Origin: Lepiota brunneoincarnata
Lineage: Eukaryota > Basidiomycota > Agaricomycetes > Agaricales > Agaricaceae
DNA length: 64,000 nucleotides
Assembly (NCBI GenBank): GCA_023014365.1
Contig: JAEBUN010000065.1
Span: forward strand, 62,001-126,000
Direction of reading: 5' to 3'
Part shown: piece after piece, positions 54,152 to 64,000 of the stretch
Position numbering within the stretch: position 1 is the stretch's first letter
Layout: each line of letters opens with the position of its first letter
The notes under the pieces: model-generated
What the model saw: only the letters and a program-made list of their open reading frames with translations
Told to the model about the DNA's origin: nothing
The model's database searches: none
Translations under genes and position numbers: made by a program

Positions 54152-55930
54152 TATCTTCCCTTTCCGTTACTTGCCCGATAGAAACAATTAACGGCCGGAT
54201 ATTCTTATCAGAAAGTTGATTCGGAACCTCCATCGAAGAACATTCCCTACTTCTCCAGTACTCGTTATGGAAATATACCCTATTTTCCCTGCCGCAATTA
54301 ATTTCTCCCGCACTATTGAAACGCCTGGTTGTGAATTGTGCCCAAGTCATGCAACGGTGGGTCCGTCCTGGTGACCCCTTGAGCCAAGACTTGATTCAGG
54401 TTCCCCCCCCCCCCCCCGGCTAAGTCCGGACTGATAGCTACGCAGCGTACGCGATATCGATATACGCAATACAGATCCGGCCTTTCCGGCATGACGGATA
54501 TTATTGAGGCCAACGCACCTATCGCAATACGAGGCTTAAGTCGGCAACCCATAAGTCGAGACCGTTTATATTCACACGGCTCTGAAAAGCGTGAATCCCA
54601 AGGCGTGTGGTACGTTGACGTCCCAAAGACACTAACTTCGTATCCATGTGAGTCCTAGACAAGTTACTGTTGTAAGAACCAATATGTCGGTCAGCCCAAG
54701 GTTTCCGGGGCAAAGTTCAACTAAGAAGGAAATTTGAGGATGAGCCAGCCCATCGGTCGGGCCAACTAAGGTTGCTGCCAACATCGACCCGGGACGATAT
54801 TTATAAGATCTCCGAGTCAAGATCTCAAGTTCGACTCCCGTTACTATAGACTTGTACTTCCATTCCTTGAGAAACCTACCTCTGAGTCCATGATTGTAGC
54901 AGGCTCTAACGGTTTGCATGCGTTTGTCCTGCCCGGGCACCCAACCGAGAAGACCAAAAATAGACGCCCGTTAGAACCTGACATATTCTATCTGCTTATC
55001 CTACAGTGCGCTGTGAGGGAGGAAACTCACCTGCGCACAGAATCCGTCCCTTCATCATATTTTATTTAGGTATTTGAGTAGCACATCTGTACTTAGATAC
55101 CTCAGCTCCTAACGACGAGGATGTCTTCACTGCCATAAGACCTCCGATAGGCTACAGCATAACAGACCCACAGTTTCTTCCCTCAATTTCACTCTCTCAG
55201 TTTCACTCACTCAATCAATCTCTTGCTCGTTCTCTCAATTTTCCCTACGGTCTCTCACTCAACTAAAGTTGTACTTGTACCTACTCTCACGAGGTCGAGA
55301 AGACGAGCCCGTGGTCGTTTCGTCAACCACACCCCCTCCTTATGATTGTTTTGAAGGATGATTCTCTTTCCTACAGCACGCACCCCACAAAACATCCCTA
55401 GGGCTTTGTGAGATACCGCCGGATCTCCGGAAACGCGATTTCTTGCACAGCACACCGGGCACGGTGGACCCCAGGGCCAGCAATTTTGAATTTTTGATAC
55501 CGAGGAAGCGGCGCTCAATACATACTAGATTCAACCTTGATATGGCTTACAGCTGATCGCAAAACACACGATCCGTCCAAATCTAGAGGCCACCATATAC
55601 TACACTTTTGTAACGACCCTGACATAAGCACTACCATATGATCCATGGACCCCACATAACCGTGGTAATAAGACCTCTGGCCGCCCCGGCACCATACCAC
55701 AAGCAAGCAACCACCACTTTATTCTCTTGCAACTTCTGTCCCCAAGATCATTTGGTATCTCTACTCCAGTTTGTGTATCAACCAGCAACTAAATTCAAGC
55801 AAGGAAAATATGCCTGAGCCGCCAAACCCCCGGCAGCAACAAAAACGATCGGTATGTCTGAACCTTCGCTCTGCCCAGCCGACAAGTGACGGGATATTAG
55901 CAACTACCCCAAAACATATTCGAAAGCAGG
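54152..55930. other. Gene-poor region with a poly-C tract
   Basis: No convincing gene. A run of about 15 C at 54403-54417 and CTCACTCAATCAATC-like simple sequence near 55190-55260 are the only structures seen. Confidence 0.4.
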
Positions 55931-55933
55931 CCG

Positions 55934-56318
55934 CTGGTATGACTGGACTATATCCACTTCTAGCTTTCCACTCATCAGAATGAAAATCAACAGCAAAGAC
56001 CACACCGGCCGCTGGTATGACTGGACTATACCCACTTCTAGCTTTCCACTCATCAGAATGAAAATCAACAGCCAAAACGGGTGCCACCGGTATGACTGGA
56101 CTATATCCACTTCTAGCTTTCCACTCATCGGAATGAAAATCAACAGCAAGGACCACACCCGCTGGTATGACTGGACTATATCCACTTCTAGCTTTCCACT
56201 CATCAGAATGAAAATCAACAGCCAAAATGGGTGCCACCGGTATGACTGGACTATATCCACTTCTAGCTTTCCGTTCATCGGAATGAAAATCAACAGCCAG
56301 CACCATCATCGCAATGTG
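55934..56318. repeat. Minisatellite, five units of 75-78 bp
   Basis: The phrase GGTATGACTGGACTATATCC begins at 55936, 56014, 56089, 56164 and 56239, giving spacings of 78, 75, 75 and 75. Units alternate between two ends (AAAGACCACACC-type and CCAAAACGGGTGCCACC-type), so the higher-order period is about 150 bp. All spacings are multiples of three and the array is open on both strands (for example LAVDFHSDEWKARSGYSPVI on minus). Confidence 0.9.
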
Positions 56319-56658
56319 CCAATGACATAGCACCATCAGGCCCGATTAAAAGGAAACGTTTCAACAAGGACGATTTAGGGAGAGAGAATGAATAATAACG
56401 ACAATGTGCATTCATGAGAGGGAGACGACGGCGGGTAACGGACAAGAGTAGCCTACATGTGTATATCCTGAGAGGCCGGCATCCAAGCAGAGCACTACAT
56501 CAACCCCTCATGCTTAGTTGCCGAGACTAACCATCTTGAGAAATCACGCATCAGTCCTGCCAATGCAATAAGTTTCGATAGTCAGCTTGGGTATACCAGC
56601 GCTTGATAAATGATGGCTCCTGACAGAGTCAATGGATGACAATCTATAGGATTTAGGG
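56319..56658. other. Intergenic
   Basis: Nothing recognisable before the LINE-like tail. Confidence 0.35.
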
Positions 56659-56698
56659 CCCCGCATAATAAATTGTTGATTGAAAAAAAAAAAAAAAA
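56656..56698 (+). repeat. Retroposon 3' end with poly(A)
   Basis: GGGCCCCGCATAATAAATTG TTGATTG followed by 16 A. The same string without the long A run ends the LINE remnant at 58026-58054. AATAAA is a polyadenylation signal, so both look like 3' ends of one LINE family (or a SINE using it). Confidence 0.55.
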
Positions 56699-57061
56699 GT
56701 GGAATAGAGAATGAGGATTACTGACTCATGTAAGATATACTTAGCAGGATGCCATCCACTGTGAGACCCTAGGGGTTGTAAAATGTGATGTTAAAGAGTG
56801 AAGTGTGTAAATAGTTATGGATAGTGTTGTTTCTCAAGATGTAGGAAAAAATAACATTGTTGGTAAGGTTATTTTCAACAGTAAGTCTAGATATTTACAC
56901 CAGAAAATGTCATGGATAAAACAATGTAATATATGGTGGTCCAGAGGGGTGTTAAAAACACCTCAAAGGGGGGAAATAGGTATACCACACATATTATTGT
57001 TTTTCAGGCCTTAGGAAAGTGCAACAGTTTTAGTAAGATTGCTTTTCATTGGTATTAAATA

Positions 57062-58053
57062 TTGGAATATGGTAGATTAATATACTGGAGGTTCCAGGCT
57101 CAGGCTACTCTTACTGCATCTGCTGAATGGCAGAAGGACTTTGCAGCCTCATCCAAATACTGTGGCTCCCAGTTTCTCACCATCTTTGATAAGAGCAACA
57201 AGCCCCTTGCCCCATCATCCCTACACCATGGAACTTGGCTCATCTTAACCACCAAAGACCCACCATCTCTCACTGCTCGCCTCACCCACTGTATTACCAG
57301 CCATGCCCCTATTGGGAAATACTGCCAGTCTTCCCTGATGAACCAGTCCAATGACCATGTAGTGAACTCCTGGAGACCCAAGACCACATCCTCTTTGACT
57401 GCCCCAACTTCTCAAGGACAAAGTCCAACCTTCAGCACAACACTTCCCTGCTGCTCTCTGACCTAGTTCAGTTTCTCTGAGACAACCCAGCTGCCTTTGC
57501 CTTTCCTTCAAAGCCTACTGCTTCCCAAGGGACTCCTGCCCCCAGAGTGAGCCAACCACCCTCTTCTCCCTCTTTGTCACCTTCCCCCCTCTGTTAGGGG
57601 AAGAAGGCACTGGAACCAAGTTGATATTCAGGTGGTGATTACAATTGCCACCCACACTACATATATACACATAGTGGTCTGTGCACAGACTGGGTAACCA
57701 AACACAATGTAAGCTACCAGTAATAATATGCACAAACAATAAACAAACAACTTATTAGTAATAAAGCCACTCAGGGTCGGGCTTGGGGATGGGGGTGGCC
57801 AAAGGCTGAGACTGGGCTTGGGCATCAGGCATTGGTTAGGGAGGCTGAGCCCAGACGTCCAACCACAGGTCCCTAGACGTACCTTGTGTAAGGGGAGGTG
57901 TACACCGCCAGTCCCCTTACACCCTCCCTTTGCAGCCATCCATAGTTTATCACATGGGGCCTCTGGCCTTGTCTCTTTAGCTAATCCAATGTAGTAGATA
58001 CTCATTGGTGTGGACTGCTAATGGGCCCTGCATAATAAATTGTTGATTAAAAA
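57062..58053 (+). pseudogene. LINE remnant (C-terminal pol end and 3' UTR)
   Basis: Plus-strand readings LTASAEWQKDFAASSKYCGS, TARLTHCITSHAPIGKYCQS and, after a frame change, LLETQDHILFDCPNFSR resemble the zinc-ribbon/RNase H tail of fungal non-LTR retrotransposons, where HILFDCP is characteristic. The 3' UTR is split by a solo LTR at 57592-57921 and ends GCATAATAAATTGTTGATTAAAA at about 58053, where Tc1-B is inserted. Strongly 5'-truncated. Confidence 0.6.
57592..57921. repeat. Solo LTR, second copy (330 bp, TSD CCCTC)
   Basis: TGTTAGGGGAAGAAG...CCCCTTACA, with perfect CCCTC at 57587-57591 and 57922-57926. Same family and orientation as 34339-34649. Confidence 0.9.
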
Positions 58054-58063
58054 TATATATATA

Positions 58064-59628
58064 CAGTAAGGGACAAAACCCTTCCAATGATTTTTATACT
58101 TTAACAAATATGTTAATGACTGCCCACCTACTAAGGATGAAACCTTCATATTTTAATTGGGAATACCTATATGACTCATATATCATCCTGCCAAGTATCA
58201 TTGCATCATATGCCATTTTGGGAAGTCAGTGAATTAAACAATCATTTAAGAAGGGTTTTGTCCATCTCTAAGAAATTACCAATAATTACACTTTTAGTAC
58301 TTTGTATACCCTCTCCTGGCATCCACCACAGCCTGAACCCTATCAGGCATACTCTCTATCAGATTCTGATACACTTCTGCTGGAATCTGATCCCATTCCT
58401 TTTGTGTCCTATCCCATAATTCTTCCATCCCCTGAGGTAGAGTGTCATACTCCCCTAACTTGATTTTAAGATAAGTCCACAAATGTTCAATTGGATTAAG
58501 GTCTGGAGATTGTGGGGGCTACACCATAACCTCCATTTCAGCTGCTTTGAACCATTTTTGAGCCTTGATGCACCTATGTTTGGGATCATTATCTTGTTGA
58601 AAGACAATATTCTCCACCTCTTTGCCATACCACTCCAGGCTCCCCTTGAGTTCATCCTCCAAAATGATGACAAATAGATCACCATCCATCTTACCATTAA
58701 TCTTGGCTACCAACCCTGGACCCTCCCACAGCATACAGCCCCATACCATGATGGAACCCCCTCCAAACTTTGTGGTTCCCTGTACCAGCCTATCACTAAG
58801 CCTCTCCCCTGCTCTTTTCCAGACCCAAACCCTGCCATCTGACCAAACCACCCTCTTCCAGTCTTCCAGGGTCCAGTCTGCATGTGCCTCTGCCCACTCC
58901 AATCTTTTCCTCTTGTGTATAACAGAGAGTTTAGGCCTTTTCTGCTTGACTACAGCCTTCATTCCAGCTTTTTTGAGTGCTCTACAAACTGTTTCAGAGG
59001 ATAGAGGTTGGTCAATGACAGTATGAAGGGTTCTGGTGATTTGGGAGGCATTTTCAGCCTTGTGGGATATGATAAGATAAGTGGCATATTTGATATTGCC
59101 AACAGAAAGCTTGGTTGGGTGGCTACCAAGTGACTTAAAAAGTGTTGAACAATGTTTGGAGCAAAGACAAGATATAGTGCTGAGGCCAAGACCAGTGGTA
59201 AAAGCAATATGGGTAGCAGAGTGGCCTTTGTCCAAAAGGAAAAGAATATGGTTGTGTTAAGTTATAGAGAGAGATCACATGTTAGCAAAATGAGGTTGGG
59301 GGGGTGGTGTGAGCTAGAGGAGTGAGCAGCTATATTTATACATTATTCCAATCAGTCACACAACATTTGTTTGCACTTATTTGGCTGTAATAAACAAAAT
59401 CATGTGATTAGAGTAGAGATGGACAAAACCCTTCCAATGACCTTAAATGATTGTTTAATTCACCGACTTCCCAAAATGGCATATGACGTAATGATGTTTG
59501 GCAGGATGATACATGAACCATATAGGTATTCCCAATTAAAATATGAAGGTTTCACCTTTAGTAGGTGGGCAGTTATTAACATATTTGTTGAAGTATAAAA
59601 ATTATTGGAAGGGTTTTGTCCCTTACTG
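58064..59628 (-). mobile_element. Tc1-B, Tc1/mariner element with long terminal repeats
   Basis: CAGTAAGGGACAAAACCC...GGGTTTTGTCCCTTACTG, TA duplicated at 58062-58063 and 59629-59630 within a TA microsatellite. The terminal inverted repeats are long (58064-58269 and 59415-59628). Each repeat carries the motif GGACAAAACCCTTCCAATGA at its tip and again, inverted, at its inner end, recalling the double transposase sites of IR/DR-type Tc1 elements. Confidence 0.92.
58294..59235 (-). pseudogene. Tc1-type DD34E transposase (Tc1-B), broken
   Basis: Two minus-strand blocks of one frame. 59235-58519 has helix-turn-helix segments (ATHIAFTTGLGLSTISCLCS) and IVFQQDNDPKH. 58482-58294 has the tail (LGEYDTLPQGMEELWDRTQK; PDRVQAVVDARRGYTKY). 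A TAG near 58517 precedes PPQSPDLNPIEHLW, which holds the catalytic Glu. An in-frame deletion joins VVWSD directly to GRVWVWK; about ten residues seen in Tc1-A are missing there. Inactive, though its ends could still be used by Tc1-A-like enzyme. Confidence 0.85.
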
Positions 59629-59630
59629 TA

Positions 59631-60939
59631 TATATATATATATATACTGGAGGTTTTATTGTTGTCAGTAGGAAGAGAGGTATCTACTTATAGCACTCAT
59701 CCTGTTTGGCAAGCCAGTGAGTTAGACAAGATATTAGCAATATTTGGGCATCTGTTTGGCCACAACCCATATGTAGAGGCATAGAGGACATATGTATAGA
59801 GAGCTGTGAATTTGTGACTGTTTCATACATCAAACTGTAGGTCAAAATGGGTGTGTTTGAGGTATAAAGACACAATAGGGAGGTAATGTTGTCTAGAGAA
59901 CTAACTGTAAATTAGGATGGAGTGAGGAGAAATAAAGAGCAACCTTGTCACTGTTGTGTGTGCTTGTTGTCAGCATTGTGTCCATCATCATGGTTCCTCC
60001 CTGCTGCCATCATGGCTCTCAGCCACCATGCATACATACCACTATGTCTTTTCACACAATGCAAACACAACCCCAAGTGTAAAGGACAGGAAACAAGCAA
60101 GGCAGGTGCTGGGGAAACTGATGGTGGACTTCAGGGATGAGATTTCAGGAGTTCTTGGAGATAGGGATGTGGCATGGGTCCTGATGTGAGTATTCAATGA
60201 AATTAGTTAGACAGTTGACGGAGGAGGGAAATTTAGGGGTCAGAAACACAGCTCAGACACTGATAGTCATGACCACTGGACAGTGCAAGCATTCCACAAC
60301 AATCACACTTTTTTGACATTCCATCTTTATGGATATGGTAGTGAGTTGCTGGGGGCATGGCTTTACAAGAATGGAGGAAAATGGAAGGTTGGGGGGAAGA
60401 GTCTGAAGGAGGTTGAACATTATGGCTGGTGATCCATCAGGGCAATCTGCAGGGTTGTATCTTTAAATCTTGGTGTATTTTTATGTCTTTTTTGGAAGAT
60501 ATATGAGGGATTTCAGTTGAATCGACTGGGTAAAGGGTGAAACATGTATTGTAAGCCCATGGACCTGGCTTACACCAGGATTTGCACTTCTTTGATGTGA
60601 TATCTATTGGAATCTGCTACCTCATGTATGTAGTAACTAGGAGGGGTCAAGTTCCTTAGTCCCCCCTCAAATAGACATGGGTTCTGTTCAGTTGGATTCC
60701 AGTAAGGCACCCTTGTCCCTAGTGAAGGATGCCCCCAAGTGGGGGCATCTTTACATCTTTCCAACTCCTCTGTAGTAGTTGGTACCAAATTCTTCCCATC
60801 TCAAGATACAAGGGAACTAGTTGAGCCTGGATCCAAATGTTGCAGTATTTTGTTAAGATCCCAATTGGTTCTGGAAGCTCACAAGGCACACACCCAGATC
60901 AGCATGACTACATTGCTACCCTTTGATAAATTTATATAT
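59631..60939. other. No gene recognised
   Basis: A TA microsatellite (59629-59646), then unique low-complexity sequence. The 60-90 codon frames show no known motif. Confidence 0.35.
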
Positions 60940-61168
60940 CACTGTGAACCCCTACCAGTTGTAATTTATGTCAAAAAATGTGGGGGTTGTGTTGTAATTC
61001 ACATCAAATTATTAAAGAATTACAACCTTTATTTAGAAAAACAGCATTATCTGGTGTAATTATCAAAATGTCATTATTATGTACTCTCCTAAAAATGGCA
61101 CTATCTGGTGTAATTCTCACTTCTTGACTATTTCTGATGTAAATTACAACCTGTAGGGGTTCACAGTG
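60940..61168. mobile_element. MITE-like element (229 bp)
   Basis: The terminal inverted repeat CACTGTGAACCCCTAC continues with small differences through TTGTAATTTA (about 30 bp), flanked by TAT on the left and TAT on the right. An internal direct repeat (TATCTGGTGTAATT, near 61048 and 61099) is seen. Non-coding. Its ends do not match the Tc1 or pogo elements in the window. Confidence 0.7.
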
Positions 61169-62737
61169 TATCTGCCCCTTGAGTTGGGTTTGATATGATT
61201 GGATCAGGTCAAGCAAAGTGATCACCCGCAAGACAGTGCCCACATGTTGTGGCTAAGCCTTTGCAGGCACTTGGGCTAGCTGCCACCCACGTCAACCTTT
61301 TGTAACAATGAGCCCCTCCTCAAGCTCTCTGGGGTATGTGGTCCAAATGCTTCTGGGGGATTTTCAACCTTTAGGTTCTAATGCCTTAGGTCAACAACCT
61401 TGTCTGCATGAGGCACCTGTCTTTCCTGTGTGGTGCAACAAGGTGTCAGTTCACATCCTTCCATCTTGTTTTAGGTTGGTTTGTTGTATGAATGCATAGT
61501 GGTTAGGTTTGTTGAGCCACATGGACCATCCCTTTTGGGTCATGTAATGTCCCTCTGCTGCTGACACTATTCAGCATTGACAGTAGCCAGAAACTGGTAT
61601 TACAACCTGTCTAAATTTGAGAAAGGCATTGTAGCTGAGGAGGATGTTCTGCCAGGAATCTGTCAGGGACTCATCATTTTGCAAGCCATTTGGAAAACTT
61701 TGACAATATGAACATGGCATAAGCATAGGTGGGTGGTTGTCACAGAATGCTTAAGTTCCTGTATTGCATAATCATCCAGGCAACATGTCACTGTTCTTCA
61801 GGGCTGGACCTATGAATTGCCAGTATAGGGATCTACTTGACATTTTTGTTCATGTATAGTTGCATGCCAAATGTCAAATATCAGAAATTTTCAACCCACC
61901 CTCAATGTTAAATGAATAGGAAGTTCTAGTGCCAGAGCTAACTCCCCCACCCCATGTTTGCTCCCTAAGTGGTTGTGCACCATATTCTTATAGATGAGAG
62001 TGACAGACTTGTATGCCAAGCAAGAAACAAGTTGCCCCATCATGGATCCCTGCCATGCTAATGCCATCATACAAGGTAAACAGCACCCCATGCTATATCC
62101 ATTCACAGAGATACTAACCAAAGTTTCCATCAATCCTTTCATTAACTTTCACAATCACCTCAATTTTTGTTGCCAGCAACCACATTTATATTTGCTTGTT
62201 CAGGACAAGAGCTGACAGGCAGCTACCACGTTTTCTGGGGCCCAACCTAGCTTCTGATGTGAGTTGCTTATTGTTTCCATTGCCCAGTCCAAATTGAATG
62301 GCTGTAAAATAGGGAGGGGCGATATGTGTGGCACCTGTGCAGGTTGTGCCCAGTGCCTTGTTTTTCTCAACTACAGGTAGGCCACAGGCAAAATCAGGAT
62401 GCTGTATATTCTCCTGACAAATCTGTTATCAACCCTAGATGTGGTCAGGTCGGTTGCACAGATTCTGTTATTCTACATAATCATCTAGTGAGTAAAGCTA
62501 TTTTCCTGGCATATGCATTGACCTTGGGATGACCAAAATGGATTGGGAGCATGGCTCTGATTGTATTAATTTGTAAATCATTCCTTAGTCCACCTGGATC
62601 TCCATATCAGGGCTTTGATCTACAATGACCTACTCACCCCTGTCTAATATCCTTCCAACAATACACTGCACTGTACCTAGATCAATGACTTCATCAATAC
62701 CACAATCTTTATAACTGTAATAATAAATGCTGCCTTT
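61169..62737. other. No gene recognised
   Basis: Short, unlinked frames with no motif. Probably decayed transposon sequence. Confidence 0.3.
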
Positions 62738-62995
62738 TCATGTTGCCTTGACACTGTGAATAAGTGCCAGGATAGCAGTCATTGGTGTGGCTAAGTTGAG
62801 TTGTGGTGTGGACAGGATTTCCAAAACAAGGATGCACTTTAGTTGGCCAAAGAAATTGCATGGCCTGAATTCTGGTGTTCTTCTCTTTTGGTGAGCATGC
62901 TGATCCACAAGTTGAATATACTGGAATGGGGAACATTCAGATATCATATACAGGAAGGGGCAATAGCACTCACTTGTACAAAGGATGCATCCCAA
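62738..62995 (-). pseudogene. Possible transposase remnant
   Basis: Minus-strand frame with RRTPEFRPCNFFGQLKCILV and TPMTAILALIHSVKAT, reminiscent of the C-terminal region of basidiomycete transposases accompanying tnp2-like proteins. Weak; assigned partly because a tnp2-like N-terminal fragment lies 300 bp away on the same strand. Confidence 0.3.
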
Positions 62996-63144
62996 CTGTC
63001 CTCTCTCTTCCCAACCAAATCACAGGCAATCATGAGATCACCTCCTTCAAGACAAGTTACTCTGCCATATTGGACAACAAGCTGATCTGGTTTTATGACA
63101 GATTGAATAACTTGCTTCATGACATCAAAGCATGTCACTAAAGA

Positions 63145-63303
63145 ACTAAGCTTAGCAAGGCTTGGGAGATGGAATGACAAGCAGCACATAAGATAAAAGA
63201 TTATCACTTTGGCCTGGGAGATTTAGTATTAATGAGAAATACAGCTATAGAGAGCTTGGCAGACAGGAAGATGAAACCCAGGTATCTAGGACCCATGGTG
63301 GTC
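63145..63303 (+). repeat. Displaced Gypsy-A fragment (159 bp)
   Basis: Near-identical to 26693-26850 ([20 protein letters not shown] region of the integrase tail). It starts exactly at CTAAGCTTAG. Differences include C-to-T and G-to-A changes. Confidence 0.88.
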
Positions 63304-63552
63304 CTTAATGATACCAGGCTTGTGAATGTGTTCACCCCAATAACACATCTTTTTCACATGTGTGGGGTTTGCTGACATAGCTTGTAGGTGAGGGATGAGG
63401 GGAAGGTACCTGAATGTCTTGTGTGGCTTTCCATTAGTTGTGTATTGCAATTCCTTGCAGTTGGGGCATTCAGTGAGGTCTTCATATGGCCTGACAAAGC
63501 AAACACAGCTGTTTATACAACAGCTGTATTGTATGGGCTGAAATCCAGACAA
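63286..63552 (-). pseudogene. tnp2-like (CACTA/EnSpm) transposase fragment
   Basis: Minus-strand frame with CCINSCVCFVRPYEDLTECP followed by NCKEL and KPHKTFRYLPLIPHLQAMSA. The cysteine motif CINSCxCF...CPxC and the [KR]TFxYxPL block are typical of the N-terminal part of Transposase_21/tnp2-like proteins. The frame overlaps the Gypsy-A scrap at its 3' end, showing truncation there. Confidence 0.7.
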
Positions 63553-63839
63553 GGATCAAATGTGCTTCTTGGTCATTTTCAGGCTGACCTGATTGCTGCC
63601 TGGAAAAGCTTTACAGAGTCAACTAAAGGTGCACTCAGTTATGTGGTCCTCCACCTTGAGCATATAGCTACAAAGCAGATTAAGGTCCAAATCCCCCAAG
63701 GCATTCACATCTGAAGTATTGTTAGCAAGGCAGGTGATTCATGAAGCGAGGACAAACCTGTGGATGCAGATGCTGCTTCATACTCAAATTTTTAACCAAG
63801 CATGTCCCAAGAGGAAATGCCAGCTACCTCAGACCCTGC

Positions 63840-64000
63840 AAACAAACTGTCATCTTCATCAACCTTGCTGTCTTAATCATTCTCACAGGTTTCATCACTC
63901 TTGCAGGCTTCATCGCTCTTGCAGGCTTCATCACTCTTGCAGGCTTCAGGCTGGGAAGCTTCAGGCTCAGCTCCAACAACACCACCAAATTCCTCATCTT
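63840..64000 (-). pseudogene. Reading frame with EACKSD repeats, running off the window
   Basis: From 64000 leftward: DEEFGGVVGAEPEASQP followed by EACKSD three times and ETCEND, then TAA. The DNA has an 18-bp tandem unit (GCAGGCTTCATCACTCTT) at about 63888-63944. The frame continues past the stop with SKVDEDDSLFAGSE, so the stop may be recent. It could be the head of the tnp2-like protein. Confidence 0.4.

Noticed and set aside
55934..56318. CRISPR-like array
   Set aside because: Units abut without unique spacers, alternate between two sequences and lie in a fungal genome. A minisatellite explains it.
55761..56336. 191-codon minus-strand ORF as a real gene
   Set aside because: Almost wholly the minisatellite; no start context, intron or domain. 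Kept only as a finding.
61308..61499. Short plus-strand ORF of 63 codons
   Set aside because: No motif, no splice partners, flanked by decayed sequence.
1..64000. tRNA, rRNA or snRNA genes
   Set aside because: I looked for tRNA-like arms, especially in intergenic stretches, and saw none convincing; a covariance-model search would be decisive.

Overview
The window is a transposon-rich stretch of a filamentous basidiomycete, almost certainly an Agaricomycete. The evidence is intron-rich genes with roughly 35-65 bp introns, a white-collar-1 photoreceptor that lacks a GATA zinc finger, and nested chromoviruses, Tc1 and pogo elements of the kinds common in mushroom-forming fungi. No RNA gene, CRISPR array or bacterial feature was seen. 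Element names (Gypsy-A to Gypsy-D, Tc1-A, Tc1-B) are local labels.

Left part (1-27,081). Gypsy-A (gag, zinc knuckle, protease, RT/RNase H, integrase) was entered by chromovirus Gypsy-B just behind its RNase H domain, with a 5-bp target duplication TACTA. The compound is present twice in opposite orientation, as inverted arms 1-11,075 and about 14,242-25,303, with the same insertion point in both. A damaged Tc1 element (12,887-14,241) lies between the arms. Gypsy-B carries an antisense spliced gene between integrase and 3' LTR, with its own TATA box. Its spliced product has the exact cysteine spacing of a Gal4-type Zn(II)2Cys6 cluster. Gypsy-A and its surroundings are studded with the palindrome TAAGCTTA.

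Middle (27,082-46,300). First come two unrecognised, spliced, minus-strand gene models. Gypsy-C (30,331-39,310) follows: a chromodomain element with a membrane-like leader ORF, a cysteine-rich 3' ORF, and a solo LTR (TSD GCGAG) inserted in its pol. Next is a cluster of LTR fragments with a gag remnant (Gypsy-D) whose LTR borders a second copy of the leader ORF. A pogo/Tigger transposon with 26-bp terminal repeats and TA duplication (42,391-45,777) ends this part.

Gene island (46,300-54,200). There are four ordinary host genes: a mitochondrial PDK/BCKDK-type protein kinase (8 exons, +), white-collar-1 (-), ribosomal protein L10/uL16 (4 exons, -), and a small two-exon kinase-like gene (+). PDK and wc-1 converge tail to tail.

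Right part (54,200-64,000). It holds few genes: a 5-unit minisatellite with 75/78-bp units, a LINE remnant containing a solo LTR (TSD CCCTC) with a Tc1 element in its A/T-rich tail, a 229-bp MITE, a displaced Gypsy-A scrap, and remnants of a tnp2-like (CACTA-type) transposase. Most transposon ORFs are broken, and a striking share of the nonsense codons are TGA where CGA is expected or is present in the sister copy.
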